A stretch of DNA of 64,000 nt. It comes from Roseofilum capinflatum BLCC-M114. GTDB lineage: Bacteria; Cyanobacteriota; Cyanobacteriia; Cyanobacteriales; Desertifilaceae. Where the stretch lies: positions 62,001 to 126,000 of the forward strand of contig NZ_JAQOSO010000101.1 of the NCBI RefSeq assembly GCF_030068505.1, written 5' to 3'. The notes under the pieces were generated by a model, which did not search any database, was not told the origin of the DNA, and worked only from the letters and a program-made list of their open reading frames with translations. Of this stretch, positions 53,519 to 62,303 are shown in pieces. Each line of letters begins with the position of its first letter. Position 1 is the first letter of the stretch. The position numbers and the translations under genes were made by a program.

Positions 53519-55495
53519 ATGGATAAATTTAGAGTTGAAGTTATTACGAAAATCCCCAATCCTCAGCAAGTCATCTATGCGGCGATGCATCAAGATTATA
53601 GTGAAAATTTGGTTTACGATGAGCGAGAACAGTGGCCAAATGAATCAAAAGCTGGGAAACTAATTATTAAACATTTATTATCCGGTGGTCGCGGCCATTA
53701 TGGCCCCCTAGAACATCCTCAAATCGTTCTCAACTGTGGTTATTTTCCGCACAGCGTTATGCAACAAGTACGGACTCATCGGGTCGGAATCTCATTCGAC
53801 GTACAATGTCTCGCTGCCAATACGGAAGTTACCTTTGTCAATTGTAAGGGTGAAAGCAGCAAAAAACTCAAAAAAACCATCGGAGAATTATATGACCTCT
53901 GGCACAATGGCGAAAAAGCGATTCGTTCAAGACAGATTAGAGGTCGAAAAGGTGAACCCCCTGGAGAATATCGCCGTGATTGTAAAAAGAGACTCCAGAA
54001 GATGCGGTTACGGGTTTTAAACGAAGAAAGCGGTTTGTTTGAAGTTGGACATATTGAACAAGTCATCTGTCAAGGTATTCAACCTGTTTATCGCATGACT
54101 TTGGCAAATGGGAAAACTCTCGATTGTACCGTCAATCATCGCCTATTCACTTCAGAAGGTTGGCAAACCCTGGGTGAAGCAGTGGGATTAGTGACTGGAG
54201 AGGATGGTCATGTGATTAACATGACTAAAAAAGCTGCGGTTATGTGTAACGGGATGCCGGTTGCTGGCAATGGTTGGTATCGGGAAAAAGATTGGATTGA
54301 AGAGAAAGTTAACGCTGTTTTTTCCACCGATGAGCCAAAAAAATTGGGAATTTATCCTCTCTATCGTAACAGAGAATGGTTACAGGAAAGATTGGCGGAA
54401 GGTCTTCATGTTGATGAGATGGCACATCTGTGTAATTGTTCAATTGAAGCCATTAAAAAGTGGGTTTATTTTTATGGACTATCCTTGAATAAGCGTCCCA
54501 AAGGTCAAAAGAATCCTTGGAATAAGGGCAAAACTGGATACCATCTTAATCTGTCACCAGAGAGTCAACAAAAACGTCGAGATAATGCAAGGAAATACAC
54601 CCGACGAGGATCAGAGTCTAATTTTTGGAAAGGAGGTACGTCTAATGAACGTCAAAAAATTGGCGCATGGACAAGAGAAATTGCTCCTGAAGTTCACCAA
54701 AAGTTTGATTATGTCTGTCAGTGTTGTGGAGAACGTGGAGGACAATTACATGCTCATCATTTAGTCCCTGTTTATGCAGATGAGAGTTTGGCCTATGACT
54801 TTGATAATCTGATTACACTCTGTAAGCTTTGCCACGAAAAGATTCATCATCAGAATAAAGAAGAAGAATTTGCTCAAAGTTATCAACCCATTTTGGAGCC
54901 TAAATCTTGGCAGAGTAAGCCGAATCCTCCAGGGAAGAAACTTAAAGCTCATCCTGTCAAGATTGTCAAAGTGGAGTATTTAGGCGAGCAAATGACCTAT
55001 GATTTAGAGGTGTCTGGAAACTGGCATAACTTTGTAGCAAACGGTCTAGTAGTGCATAATTCTAACCGCTATACAGGTTCGAGAATTATACAAGCTGCTC
55101 AGGGTCTAAAACCGATTGAAGAGGTGTTTTACCTGCGTCCTGTGGGAGACTATAGCAATCGTCAAGGTAAGCATTATGCTTATACTGAAGAACAGCGACA
55201 ATCAGATTTAGCCTGGTGTTTGCAGGCGGCAAAACGGTATCAGCAAATGGTGGAGAGTGGCATCTCGGAAGAACATGCGCGGGGAATCATTCCCTTTGAT
55301 GTCAGGCAGCATTTTGTGGTATCTTTGAATGGGCGATCGCTGATGCATTTGTTAGACTTACGATATAAGTTGGATGCTCAACTTGAATGCCAAAAGCTCT
55401 GCGAACATATTTTTCCCCATTTCCAAGCTTGGATGCCGGAAATTGCCGAATGGTATGAGAAAAATCGGTTGAAAAAGGCAAAGTTATCCCCGTAG
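53519..55495 (+). CDS. thyX: Thymidylate synthase ThyX carrying an intein
   Basis: After removing the intein (residues 97-514), this is a 240-residue flavin-dependent thymidylate synthase. The N-extein ends VRTHRVGISFDVQ and the C-extein resumes SNRYTGSRI, so the intein splits the ThyX signature motif exactly. The C-extein then has QRQSDLAWCLQAA, ARGIIPFDVRQHFVVSLNGR and LLDLRYKLDAQLECQ. ThyX makes dTMP using methylene-tetrahydrofolate and FADH2. I start at the ATG at 53519; the open frame reaches back 10 codons to 53489 with unrelated sequence. Protein splicing is needed for activity. Confidence 0.93.
   Translation: MDKFRVEVITKIPNPQQVIYAAMHQDYSENLVYDEREQWPNESKAGKLIIKHLLSGGRGHYGPLEHPQIVLNCGYFPHSVMQQVRTHRVGISFDVQCLAANTEVTFVNCKGESSKKLKKTIGELYDLWHNGEKAIRSRQIRGRKGEPPGEYRRDCKKRLQKMRLRVLNEESGLFEVGHIEQVICQGIQPVYRMTLANGKTLDCTVNHRLFTSEGWQTLGEAVGLVTGEDGHVINMTKKAAVMCNGMPVAGNGWYREKDWIEEKVNAVFSTDEPKKLGIYPLYRNREWLQERLAEGLHVDEMAHLCNCSIEAIKKWVYFYGLSLNKRPKGQKNPWNKGKTGYHLNLSPESQQKRRDNARKYTRRGSESNFWKGGTSNERQKIGAWTREIAPEVHQKFDYVCQCCGERGGQLHAHHLVPVYADESLAYDFDNLITLCKLCHEKIHHQNKEEEFAQSYQPILEPKSWQSKPNPPGKKLKAHPVKIVKVEYLGEQMTYDLEVSGNWHNFVANGLVVHNSNRYTGSRIIQAAQGLKPIEEVFYLRPVGDYSNRQGKHYAYTEEQRQSDLAWCLQAAKRYQQMVESGISEEHARGIIPFDVRQHFVVSLNGRSLMHLLDLRYKLDAQLECQKLCEHIFPHFQAWMPEIAEWYEKNRLKKAKLSP
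53807..55060 (+). mobile_element. ThyX intein with HNH homing endonuclease
   Basis: This 418-residue intein starts with Cys (CLAANTEV) and ends HNFVANGLVVHN before a Ser extein residue, as required for protein splicing. The splicing block B is in LDCTVNHRLFT. The middle region (about intein residues 215-355) has an HTH-like stretch (MAHLCNCSIEAIKKW), a NUMOD3-like PKGQKNPWNKGK segment, and an HNH nuclease with CQCCGERGGQLHAHHLVPVY and CKLCHEKIHH. The paired Cys and His residues indicate an intact nuclease, so it may still home into intein-free thyX alleles. HNH nucleases in ThyX inteins are known in cyanobacteria. Confidence 0.92.
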
Positions 55496-55550
55496 TCTAG
55501 CAATTGTCTCTTCTATGGAGTAAACCCCATAGGAGCGAAAACTGCTGTAT

Positions 55551-55633
55551 GTCATTGCGAATGGAACGAAGTGGAATGAAGCAATCGCAAAATCTCCCAA
55601 TCTTGGCGATCGCTTCCCTGCGATCGCAATGAC
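55551..55633. repeat. 83-bp palindromic element after thyX
   Basis: GTCATTGCGA at 55551-55560 is inverted as TCGCAATGAC at 55624-55633. Inner GAAGCAATCGC and GCGATCGCTTC reinforce the palindrome. The sequence resembles widespread cyanobacterial repetitive palindromes, and a hairpin here may serve as a 3' end of thyX. Confidence 0.8.
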
Positions 55634-55650
55634 AACTGTAGCAACTCAGG

Positions 55651-56928
55651 CTATGACAGTAGTCTAGCCACTTGAGCTTCTAACTGGTCGCAACAGTAAC
55701 GAACAATTTCTAGGGCTTCTGAACGGGATAACTCTGCCGTCGTTGGGGCAAAGTTTTGTAGTAACTTTTGTTCCGTCGTTTGGTATTCCCCTAGACTAAT
55801 TTTGAATTCAGATAACTCCCTGGAGGGTACGGCAAAGGCCAAAATTGAATCCAAATAGTTTTTGATGGCTGAACTCTTGATGCCTTCAGTCACCGCTTGA
55901 TAAAATAACTTGCCATTGAGAGACTCAAAATCGGGTACAAATAGTTCGGAATCTTTAAGTTCAAACTGTTCTAACCCCGATTGAGGTCTAACTGTTATGC
56001 CTTCATTTTGTACTCGCTTGGCAGCATGAACAACCAGGGTAATCAGCTCCAAAATCACCTCTGGGTAGTTACTGTCTATGCCTCGCAGTTCCACTGTTCC
56101 TAATCGGTTCATTCGCACGGGGTTCCAACCTGTGGTTAGGAGTTCCCCACCAGTTTGGGCAAACATTGCTTTGGAAATGCCCGCTTTTTCCATGGCCTTG
56201 AGCCAGCAATAGTAGCGGTTAAATTGCTGCTCGACTAAATCTTCGATGCTCTCTACATAGGGAGTTAACCCGCCTACGGTTTCTAGATGGGTATAGACTC
56301 CTTCCCAACCATAGTATTTGCTGCCTCGATAATGAATGGTACGCATGGCTACTCCACTCACTCGCCCTCCATAAAAGGGACAGGCTCTAGAGAGACTAAT
56401 AATTGCCGGGTCGAGAGCGGTGAGGAGGTTGTAAATATTGACCAGTTCGGCTCTGGCTTCTGGGGAGGAGTTATAAGAGCAGCCTACCCGACGGTCAACG
56501 GTTCCTGGGGGGAGTTCTAGGTGTAAATGGGTTCCTGTACACTGGGCAGCATGTTCAAAACGCTCTGAACCAATGGTGCGGACTTGGAAGTTATATTTTA
56601 ATTCGTCGCGCCTGAGACTGGTGGCGTGTAAGGGATAGGTAGAGAGAGGATAAAGCCGCAAGTGGAGCTTTTTGGCGGCTTTTAGGGCGATGTTAAGGGT
56701 TTTGAGGTATTCCTGGATTAATTCAGGGAGATGATGACAAGGTATGGTTTTAATCTCAATCATGGTTTTTACCCACTCCGGGGCAAAAGCCTCTGGAGTG
56801 GAACCGTTTCGCAGGGCAATTTCCGCGCAAGTTTCGAGGAGTTCATCGGCTTGGTTGGATAGTACTCCTTCTTCATTGACTAGGAAAAATTCCTGTTCTA
56901 GCCCCAGACGGCGGTTAAGGACATTCAT
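55651..56928 (-). CDS. GCS2-family glutamate-cysteine ligase-like enzyme
   Basis: This enzyme (425 residues from the ATG at 56928) resembles the ATP-grasp-like GCS2 carboxylate-amine ligase family: NRRLGLEQEFFLVNEEG, then EWVKTMIEIKTIPCHHLPEL, CTGTHLHLELPPGT, GYNSS-like Asn region, and MNRLGTVELRGIDSNYPEVI. I choose the ATG at 56928, whose ATGA overlaps the exporter stop; an in-frame GTG lies at 56937. It could make a gamma-glutamyl or amino-acid amide product. It is not the standard cyanobacterial GshA. Coupling to an exporter suggests that its product or substrate is moved out of the cell. Confidence 0.8.
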   Translation of the reverse strand: MNVLNRRLGLEQEFFLVNEEGVLSNQADELLETCAEIALRNGSTPEAFAPEWVKTMIEIKTIPCHHLPELIQEYLKTLNIALKAAKKLHLRLYPLSTYPLHATSLRRDELKYNFQVRTIGSERFEHAAQCTGTHLHLELPPGTVDRRVGCSYNSSPEARAELVNIYNLLTALDPAIISLSRACPFYGGRVSGVAMRTIHYRGSKYYGWEGVYTHLETVGGLTPYVESIEDLVEQQFNRYYCWLKAMEKAGISKAMFAQTGGELLTTGWNPVRMNRLGTVELRGIDSNYPEVILELITLVVHAAKRVQNEGITVRPQSGLEQFELKDSELFVPDFESLNGKLFYQAVTEGIKSSAIKNYLDSILAFAVPSRELSEFKISLGEYQTTEQKLLQNFAPTTAELSRSEALEIVRYCCDQLEAQVARLLS

Positions 56929-57566
56929 ATTTTCCACCTCATGTATAACTCGACTATACTAGACTGAAGGGCAATTAAGCCAAATGCGGATAAAATGACT
57001 CCGGAAATTCGGTTAATCCAGCGCAAGCGATGGGGAGTAATTTTATCTTTCATGAAGCCAATACCGGTGACGAGAACACACCACCACAGGGCTGACCCGG
57101 AAAAGACGCTCAAGACGAGTATAAGGGCTAATCCGTATTCTCCATTGGTAGTTCCGGCTCCGAGTCCGGCGAAAATGGCGGCAAAGGAGAGAATGGTGAG
57201 GGGATTGGTTAGGGTTAAAAATAGGGTGGAAACATAGGCTCGCCCAAGGGTTTTACCATCAATTTTTGCTTCTTCTTTGCTGGGGGAACTGCGAAAGGTT
57301 TGGATGCCTAAATAGCAGAGAAAGAGTCCACCGATTAGGCGGAATCCGATTTGATGTTCGATTAAAAAATGGGAGATGAAGGTTAATCCGAATCCGGCAA
57401 TACAGCCATAGAAACCGTCGGCGGTGGCTGCGCCTAAACCGGAGATGAGTCCGGCGATTCTGCCTTGGCTTAAGGTGCGGCGGATGCATAAAATGCCGAT
57501 GGGGCCAACGGGTGCGGCAATGGAAAAGCCGATGATTAGGCCTTGGAGAATGACTGAAGTTGTCAT
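56925..57566 (-). CDS. LysE/RhtB family amino-acid exporter
   Basis: This 213-residue membrane protein has six hydrophobic segments and the LysE signature GFSIAAPVGPIGILCIRRTL close to the N-terminus, with GLGAATADGFYGCIAGFGL and FLTLTNPLTILSFAAIFAG after it. Relatives export lysine, threonine, homoserine or cysteine. Its stop overlaps the start of the downstream GCS2-type gene, so both proteins should be made together. An Lrp-type regulator is divergently encoded, a common arrangement for exporters of this type. Confidence 0.92.
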   Translation of the reverse strand: MTTSVILQGLIIGFSIAAPVGPIGILCIRRTLSQGRIAGLISGLGAATADGFYGCIAGFGLTFISHFLIEHQIGFRLIGGLFLCYLGIQTFRSSPSKEEAKIDGKTLGRAYVSTLFLTLTNPLTILSFAAIFAGLGAGTTNGEYGLALILVLSVFSGSALWWCVLVTGIGFMKDKITPHRLRWINRISGVILSAFGLIALQSSIVELYMRWKI

Positions 57567-57587
57567 GGGGAATTATGGCGCTTTGCG

Positions 57588-57627
57588 CTAGGGAATGGGG
57601 AATAGGGAATGGGGAATAGGGAATGGG
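57588..57627. repeat. GGGAATA/GGGAATG STRR
   Basis: About five copies of the 7-bp unit GGGAATG or GGGAATA sit in the 165-bp divergent gap between the exporter and the Lrp-type regulator, near the likely operator of the pair. Confidence 0.85.
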
Positions 57628-57731
57628 TTTCTTATACTGTGCTTTAGAATAGCTAAGTTTTAGGGGGATTTGAAGGGGAAATAAAAGGTAAATGGCTTGA
57701 TTTTTTGGAGAATATAAGGTAGAATAGAGTA

Positions 57732-58190
57732 ATGACTTTCGATTCTGAAAAATGGTTAGATTCGACAGGATGGCAGATTCTGGAGATCTTGCAGGTGGAG
57801 GCGAGAATATCGTTTGCGGAGTTAGGGAGAAAGGTGGGGTTGTCTGCTCCGGCGATCGCCGAACGGGTGAAGCGCATGGAAGAAGCGGGTATCATTACGG
57901 CATATCAAGCCCAGATCAACCCGGAAAAAGTGGGCTATCCCATTGCCGCCATTATTGCCCTAACCACTACTCCCCAGCAGTATCCGCAGATCTTAGCTCT
58001 GATTGAAACTTTGCCAGAGGTGCGATCGTGCCACCATGTCACCGGTAATGCCTCCTTCTTCATCGAAGTGATTGTATCCTCCATGGCTCATTTAGAGGAG
58101 ATCATCGATCAACTGAGTCAATTTGGACAAACTTCGACTTCTATTATTCTCTCGTCACCGCTTCCCAGACGGGGAATCAGGGAAAGTTAA
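57732..58190 (+). CDS. Lrp/AsnC family transcriptional regulator
   Basis: This 152-residue regulator has the Lrp layout. An N-terminal winged helix (WQILEILQVEARISFAELGR, then VGLSAPAIAERVKRMEEAGI) is followed by the RAM ligand-binding domain (ALIETLPEVRSCHHVTGNAS, then FIEVIVSSMAHLEEIIDQLS). It probably senses an amino acid and controls the divergent LysE/GCS2 unit. Divergent placement next to an exporter is typical. The ligand is unknown. Confidence 0.93.
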   Translation: MTFDSEKWLDSTGWQILEILQVEARISFAELGRKVGLSAPAIAERVKRMEEAGIITAYQAQINPEKVGYPIAAIIALTTTPQQYPQILALIETLPEVRSCHHVTGNASFFIEVIVSSMAHLEEIIDQLSQFGQTSTSIILSSPLPRRGIRES

Positions 58191-58194
58191 GGGG

Positions 58195-60075
58195 TTATGG
58201 CGATCGCTCCAAATAATCCTGAGTCACTTGCATAATAATATCTAAGCGAAAATCGTTAAAGAGAATCATGAGAGCTTCAGATAAATCCGGATGAGCAGTA
58301 GAAATAAGTTGGATCAACTCTTGAACATTTTCTTCGTTCACTTCCCTAGCAGCATAATAGAGAGATTCAACCCAAGTGAGTTCCACTTGACTCAATTGTT
58401 CTCCCCAGAAGGAATCTGTGCGTACCGGATACCGTTTCAGTTTCCGTATCGATTCAGGAATTGGTTCATAAACGTAAGCCGCGTCTAAATAACGAGATAA
58501 ACTATTAAAAAGGGCCATACTCTTACAAGGCTTACAAAGAAAATCATCCAAACCCGCCTCAATAATTTTCGCTCGCCTTTGTTCAAAAGCACTCGCAGTC
58601 AAGGCAATAATCACCGTTGGATTTAGACCCCTCTGCTGTTCTTGTTCTCGAATCATGCGGGTCGTAGCTAAACCATCAATCACCGGCATCCGAGTATCCA
58701 TGAAAATCAAATCAGGATGCCAACTTTCCCAGAGCGCGATCGCTTCTCGACCATTACTCGCTTCCCTCACCTCAAACCCTACGGGAGAGAGCAACTTGAT
58801 CAACAGCTTACGATTTTCTGGTGTATCATCCACCACTAAAATTCGATAAGCTTTTTGCCCCGGTTTTAAGCGGACAACCCGTTGATTTTCCTGGTCTGAG
58901 GGTAAGGCGTTATCTCCGGGTTGAAAGGGAAGATAAAACCAAAAAACAGTACCTTGACCCACTTCACTGCTCACGGAAATCTCTCCGCCCATTAACTGCA
59001 CAAATTTATCCGTAATCGATAGGCCTAAACCGGTTCCTTGTGCAGATTGCATCCCTGTTGACGTTTGCACAAACGCCTTAAATAAATCCTGTTGTTCTTC
59101 GGGGGCAATCCCTGGGCCTGTATCACTCACTTGAAATTCAATGTTGGCCCGATCTGTATCTTGATGTAACTTAACACTCAGTTCCACTTGACCCAATTCT
59201 GTAAATTTCATGGCATTGCCTAACAGATTAATTAAGCAACTTCGCAACTTTTGCTCATCGGTTTTAATATGCTGAGGAACTTGAGGATCGACATTAAACT
59301 TGAGCAGAATACTTTTCGATTCCGCCTTGATCTTAAACAAGTCTTCTAAGCTGTCTAATAAATAGTAAAGATCTAAGTCTTTTTCATTTAATTGAATAAT
59401 ACCAGCTTCAATCTTGGATAAATCCAAAATATCATCAATCAAATCTAATAAATGCTCTCCACTGCGATTGATAATCTCTAAGTATTCTTGCTGTTCATCA
59501 GTGGACTGACCATCCCGAAGCATAACCTGAGTAAAGCCTAAAATAGAGTTTAAAGGAGTCCTGAGTTCATGACTCATATTGGCTAAAAATTGGCTTTTGG
59601 CCTGAGAAGCAGCTTCAGCTTCTTCCTCCGCTTTTTTTCGTTCTTGAATTTCTTGTTGCAGGGTTTTATTTTGCGCTTGCAGTTGGTTTTGCAGTCGTCG
59701 AATGGTTAATTGATGCTCAATCCGAGCTAAGACCTCTTCCACTTGGAAGGGTTTGGTGATATAATCGACTCCTCCAACTTGAAAAGCTCTCACTTTATCG
59801 AGGACTTCATCCAAGGCGCTTAAAAAGACAATGGGAATATTCTGGGTCTTTTCATGCTGCTTCAGTTTTTGGCAAATCTCATAGCCACTCATGTCAGGTA
59901 ATTTGATATCTAACAGAATCAGATCGAGATTTCCGGATCGAGAAGCTCTCAGAGCCATTTCTCCTTTAACCGCTCCCCGAACCTTATACCCGGCTTCTGA
60001 CAATGTTTGAGATAAGACTTGGAGATTTTCTAATTGATCGTCAACAATGAGAATATTCCCTTTATAAGTATCCAC
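58195..60075 (-). CDS. Hybrid histidine kinase, REC-HisKA-HATPase-REC
   Basis: This 626-residue cytoplasmic protein has a receiver at 1-125 (Asp56 in LDLILLDIKLPD), a coiled coil, HisKA with phospho-His169 in FLANMSHELRTPLNSI, an HATPase (DTGPGIAPEEQ and GTGLGLSITDKF) and a second receiver at about 405-530 (LIFMDTRMPVIDG). The C-terminal 90 residues are helical. There is no sensor domain, so it should take its input from another protein through the N-terminal receiver. The gene starts 13 bp after a second hybrid kinase, so the two share one transcript. Confidence 0.95.
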   Translation of the reverse strand: MDTYKGNILIVDDQLENLQVLSQTLSEAGYKVRGAVKGEMALRASRSGNLDLILLDIKLPDMSGYEICQKLKQHEKTQNIPIVFLSALDEVLDKVRAFQVGGVDYITKPFQVEEVLARIEHQLTIRRLQNQLQAQNKTLQQEIQERKKAEEEAEAASQAKSQFLANMSHELRTPLNSILGFTQVMLRDGQSTDEQQEYLEIINRSGEHLLDLIDDILDLSKIEAGIIQLNEKDLDLYYLLDSLEDLFKIKAESKSILLKFNVDPQVPQHIKTDEQKLRSCLINLLGNAMKFTELGQVELSVKLHQDTDRANIEFQVSDTGPGIAPEEQQDLFKAFVQTSTGMQSAQGTGLGLSITDKFVQLMGGEISVSSEVGQGTVFWFYLPFQPGDNALPSDQENQRVVRLKPGQKAYRILVVDDTPENRKLLIKLLSPVGFEVREASNGREAIALWESWHPDLIFMDTRMPVIDGLATTRMIREQEQQRGLNPTVIIALTASAFEQRRAKIIEAGLDDFLCKPCKSMALFNSLSRYLDAAYVYEPIPESIRKLKRYPVRTDSFWGEQLSQVELTWVESLYYAAREVNEENVQELIQLISTAHPDLSEALMILFNDFRLDIIMQVTQDYLERSP

Positions 60076-60088
60076 AGTTTCTACTTCT

Positions 60089-62086
60089 CTAGCGATTGGA
60101 ATTAAAATTATCCATTCGGATATCTTCGATCAAACTTAAAATTTGATCGCAGCGAAAGGTTTTGACTAAATCAGTGAGGGATTGTGCAAGAGTTGAATAT
60201 CGATCGGGAATTTGGTCAATTAACTGTAATAGCCGATCGTCATCAATGGCATCTGCTGCCTGATAGAGTTGCTGAAGCCACGGATAGGGCATAACTTTGA
60301 GGCTATCTGATGAGAGAATAAATGGGGAAGAGGAAGGGGTTACCGGGTGTTCCTGGGATGGTTGTAAATGATCATCATAAATATAGCGTACACTTAGATG
60401 TTTAGCTATCTTTTCAAAGATTAGGTCTTCTGTAAAGGGTTTGAGTACGCAGTCATTACAGCCAACTTTTAAGATCCGATCGAGTTCTTCTTCTAAGATA
60501 CTGGCTGTTAAGGCAATAATGATCGGAGGCGGCTCTGTTGCTGGGGTGTTGGCTCTGATCTGCTCGGTGACGAGATCTCCGTTCATGACTGGCATCCGGA
60601 TGTCCATCCAAATTAAATGCGGTTTCCAGGTTTCCCAAATGGCGATCGCCTCCTGTCCATTTTCGGCCAGTTTCACCTCAAAACCAATTGGCTCCAAAAA
60701 TTGTAACAAAAGTTGCCGATTTTCCCACTGATCGTCCACAATCAAAATTCGGTATACGGGTTGCTCTGGAGCTAAACCCACGACTCTATGACTCGAATGG
60801 GTGGGAAGGACTTGATCTGAATCCACTCTCAACACTTCAATGGTAAACTTAAATTTACTGCCATAACCGACTTGACTTTCCAACGTAATTGTGCCATGCA
60901 TTAACTGCACAAATTTTTGGGCAATGGTCAAACCTAAACCTGTTCCTTCCTGAGACACTTTTCGCGTTTTACTTTGCACAAAAGCTTCAAATAATTTCTG
61001 TTGCTCTTCCGGATCAATACCCGGCCCTGTATCTTCGACTTCAACTTGTAACACGATCTTATGACTGGATGGATCTGCCTGGGGACTCACGGTTGAAATC
61101 CTCAGACTTACATGACCTTCTTCAGTAAATTTTAGGCTATTATTAAGCAAGTTAATTAGAATTTGACGTAATTTAACTTGATCGGTACAAATATAGGAAG
61201 GGACTTCAGGAGAAACCTGAAAAAACAATTCTATACTTTGCTGTTCTGCTTTTAGCTTAAACATTCCTTCTAAGTCATCAATCAACCTCATAAAATCAAA
61301 ACAACTTTCATCTAAGGTGATGCGACCGGCTTCAATTTTAGATAAATCTAAAACGTTGTTAATCAAGGTTAATAAATGTTGTCCACTGCGGTTCATAATG
61401 CGGAGATTTTCTTGATGTTCTGGGGGCAAAGAAGAGGAACGCCCCATTAATTGACAAAATCCCAAAATCACATTCAGAGGGGATCGCAGCTCATGACTCA
61501 TGTTGGCTAAAAACTCACTTTTAGCCCGATTCGCTAATTCTGCGGTTTGCTTCGCTTGTTCTAATTCCTGGGTTCTTTGAGAAACTTTTTTCTCTAAATC
61601 TTGATTCAATTCCGTCAGTTCAGCATTGATGAGTTGTAATCTTTTATTTTGTTGAGCTAATTTTTGGTCTTGATCGTAACTGCGTAAGGCTTCAGTTACG
61701 GTTAATTTTAAATCTTCTTCATCCCAAGGTTTAGAAATATAACGATATAACTTGGCATAATTAACCACTCGTCCAACCACATCGGCGCTTGCTTGACCTG
61801 TCAGTAATATTTTTAGGGTTTTTGAGGATAAGTCATGCACTTTAATTAAAAGTTCATCCCCGGACATTCCTGGCATCATATGATCGGAAATAATCAGGGC
61901 AATATCAATCCGATCGGCGATCAAATCTTCGGCAATTTCCAAGGCTTCAATACCACTTTCTGCTTGCTCGATCAAATAGCTCGGAGTCAACCAAGCCTTG
62001 AGTTGTCGCTTCAAGCTATCTAAAATAATTGGGTTATCATCAACACAGAGTATGGCTCGCTTAGAAGACATGCGTTTCGGCCTCAA
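60089..62086 (-). CDS. Hybrid histidine kinase, REC-HisKA-HATPase-REC
   Basis: This 665-residue protein has the same order as its downstream neighbour: a receiver (Asp68 in ALIISDHMMPGMSG), coiled coil, HisKA with phospho-His198 in FLANMSHELRSPLNVI, an HATPase with DTGPGIDPEEQ and GTGLGLTIAQKF, and a second receiver (LIWMDIRMPVMNG), followed by a helical tail. The N-terminal receiver has a YRYISKPWDEEDL phrase that resembles RpfG-type receivers. It and the next gene are clear paralogues, probably from duplication. It faces a third two-component gene at 62304. Confidence 0.95.
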   Translation of the reverse strand: MRPKRMSSKRAILCVDDNPIILDSLKRQLKAWLTPSYLIEQAESGIEALEIAEDLIADRIDIALIISDHMMPGMSGDELLIKVHDLSSKTLKILLTGQASADVVGRVVNYAKLYRYISKPWDEEDLKLTVTEALRSYDQDQKLAQQNKRLQLINAELTELNQDLEKKVSQRTQELEQAKQTAELANRAKSEFLANMSHELRSPLNVILGFCQLMGRSSSLPPEHQENLRIMNRSGQHLLTLINNVLDLSKIEAGRITLDESCFDFMRLIDDLEGMFKLKAEQQSIELFFQVSPEVPSYICTDQVKLRQILINLLNNSLKFTEEGHVSLRISTVSPQADPSSHKIVLQVEVEDTGPGIDPEEQQKLFEAFVQSKTRKVSQEGTGLGLTIAQKFVQLMHGTITLESQVGYGSKFKFTIEVLRVDSDQVLPTHSSHRVVGLAPEQPVYRILIVDDQWENRQLLLQFLEPIGFEVKLAENGQEAIAIWETWKPHLIWMDIRMPVMNGDLVTEQIRANTPATEPPPIIIALTASILEEELDRILKVGCNDCVLKPFTEDLIFEKIAKHLSVRYIYDDHLQPSQEHPVTPSSSPFILSSDSLKVMPYPWLQQLYQAADAIDDDRLLQLIDQIPDRYSTLAQSLTDLVKTFRCDQILSLIEDIRMDNFNSNR

Positions 62087-62303
62087 TGAATCTTCATCTT
62101 AAAAGAATAGAGTCTCTAGGGCAGAATTTCTATACACTCACCCTCAATCAACCCCTTTATGGCAAAAACATCCATAGAGAATTACAATAAGGAATAATCA
62201 CAGAGCTATTATGAATCAAAAAACACTTTGAATTCCCCCTGGCTCTACTGGTCTGTCTCAAATCTACTTCCCATTTTGCATTCATATATCTGACCCATCG
62301 CTA

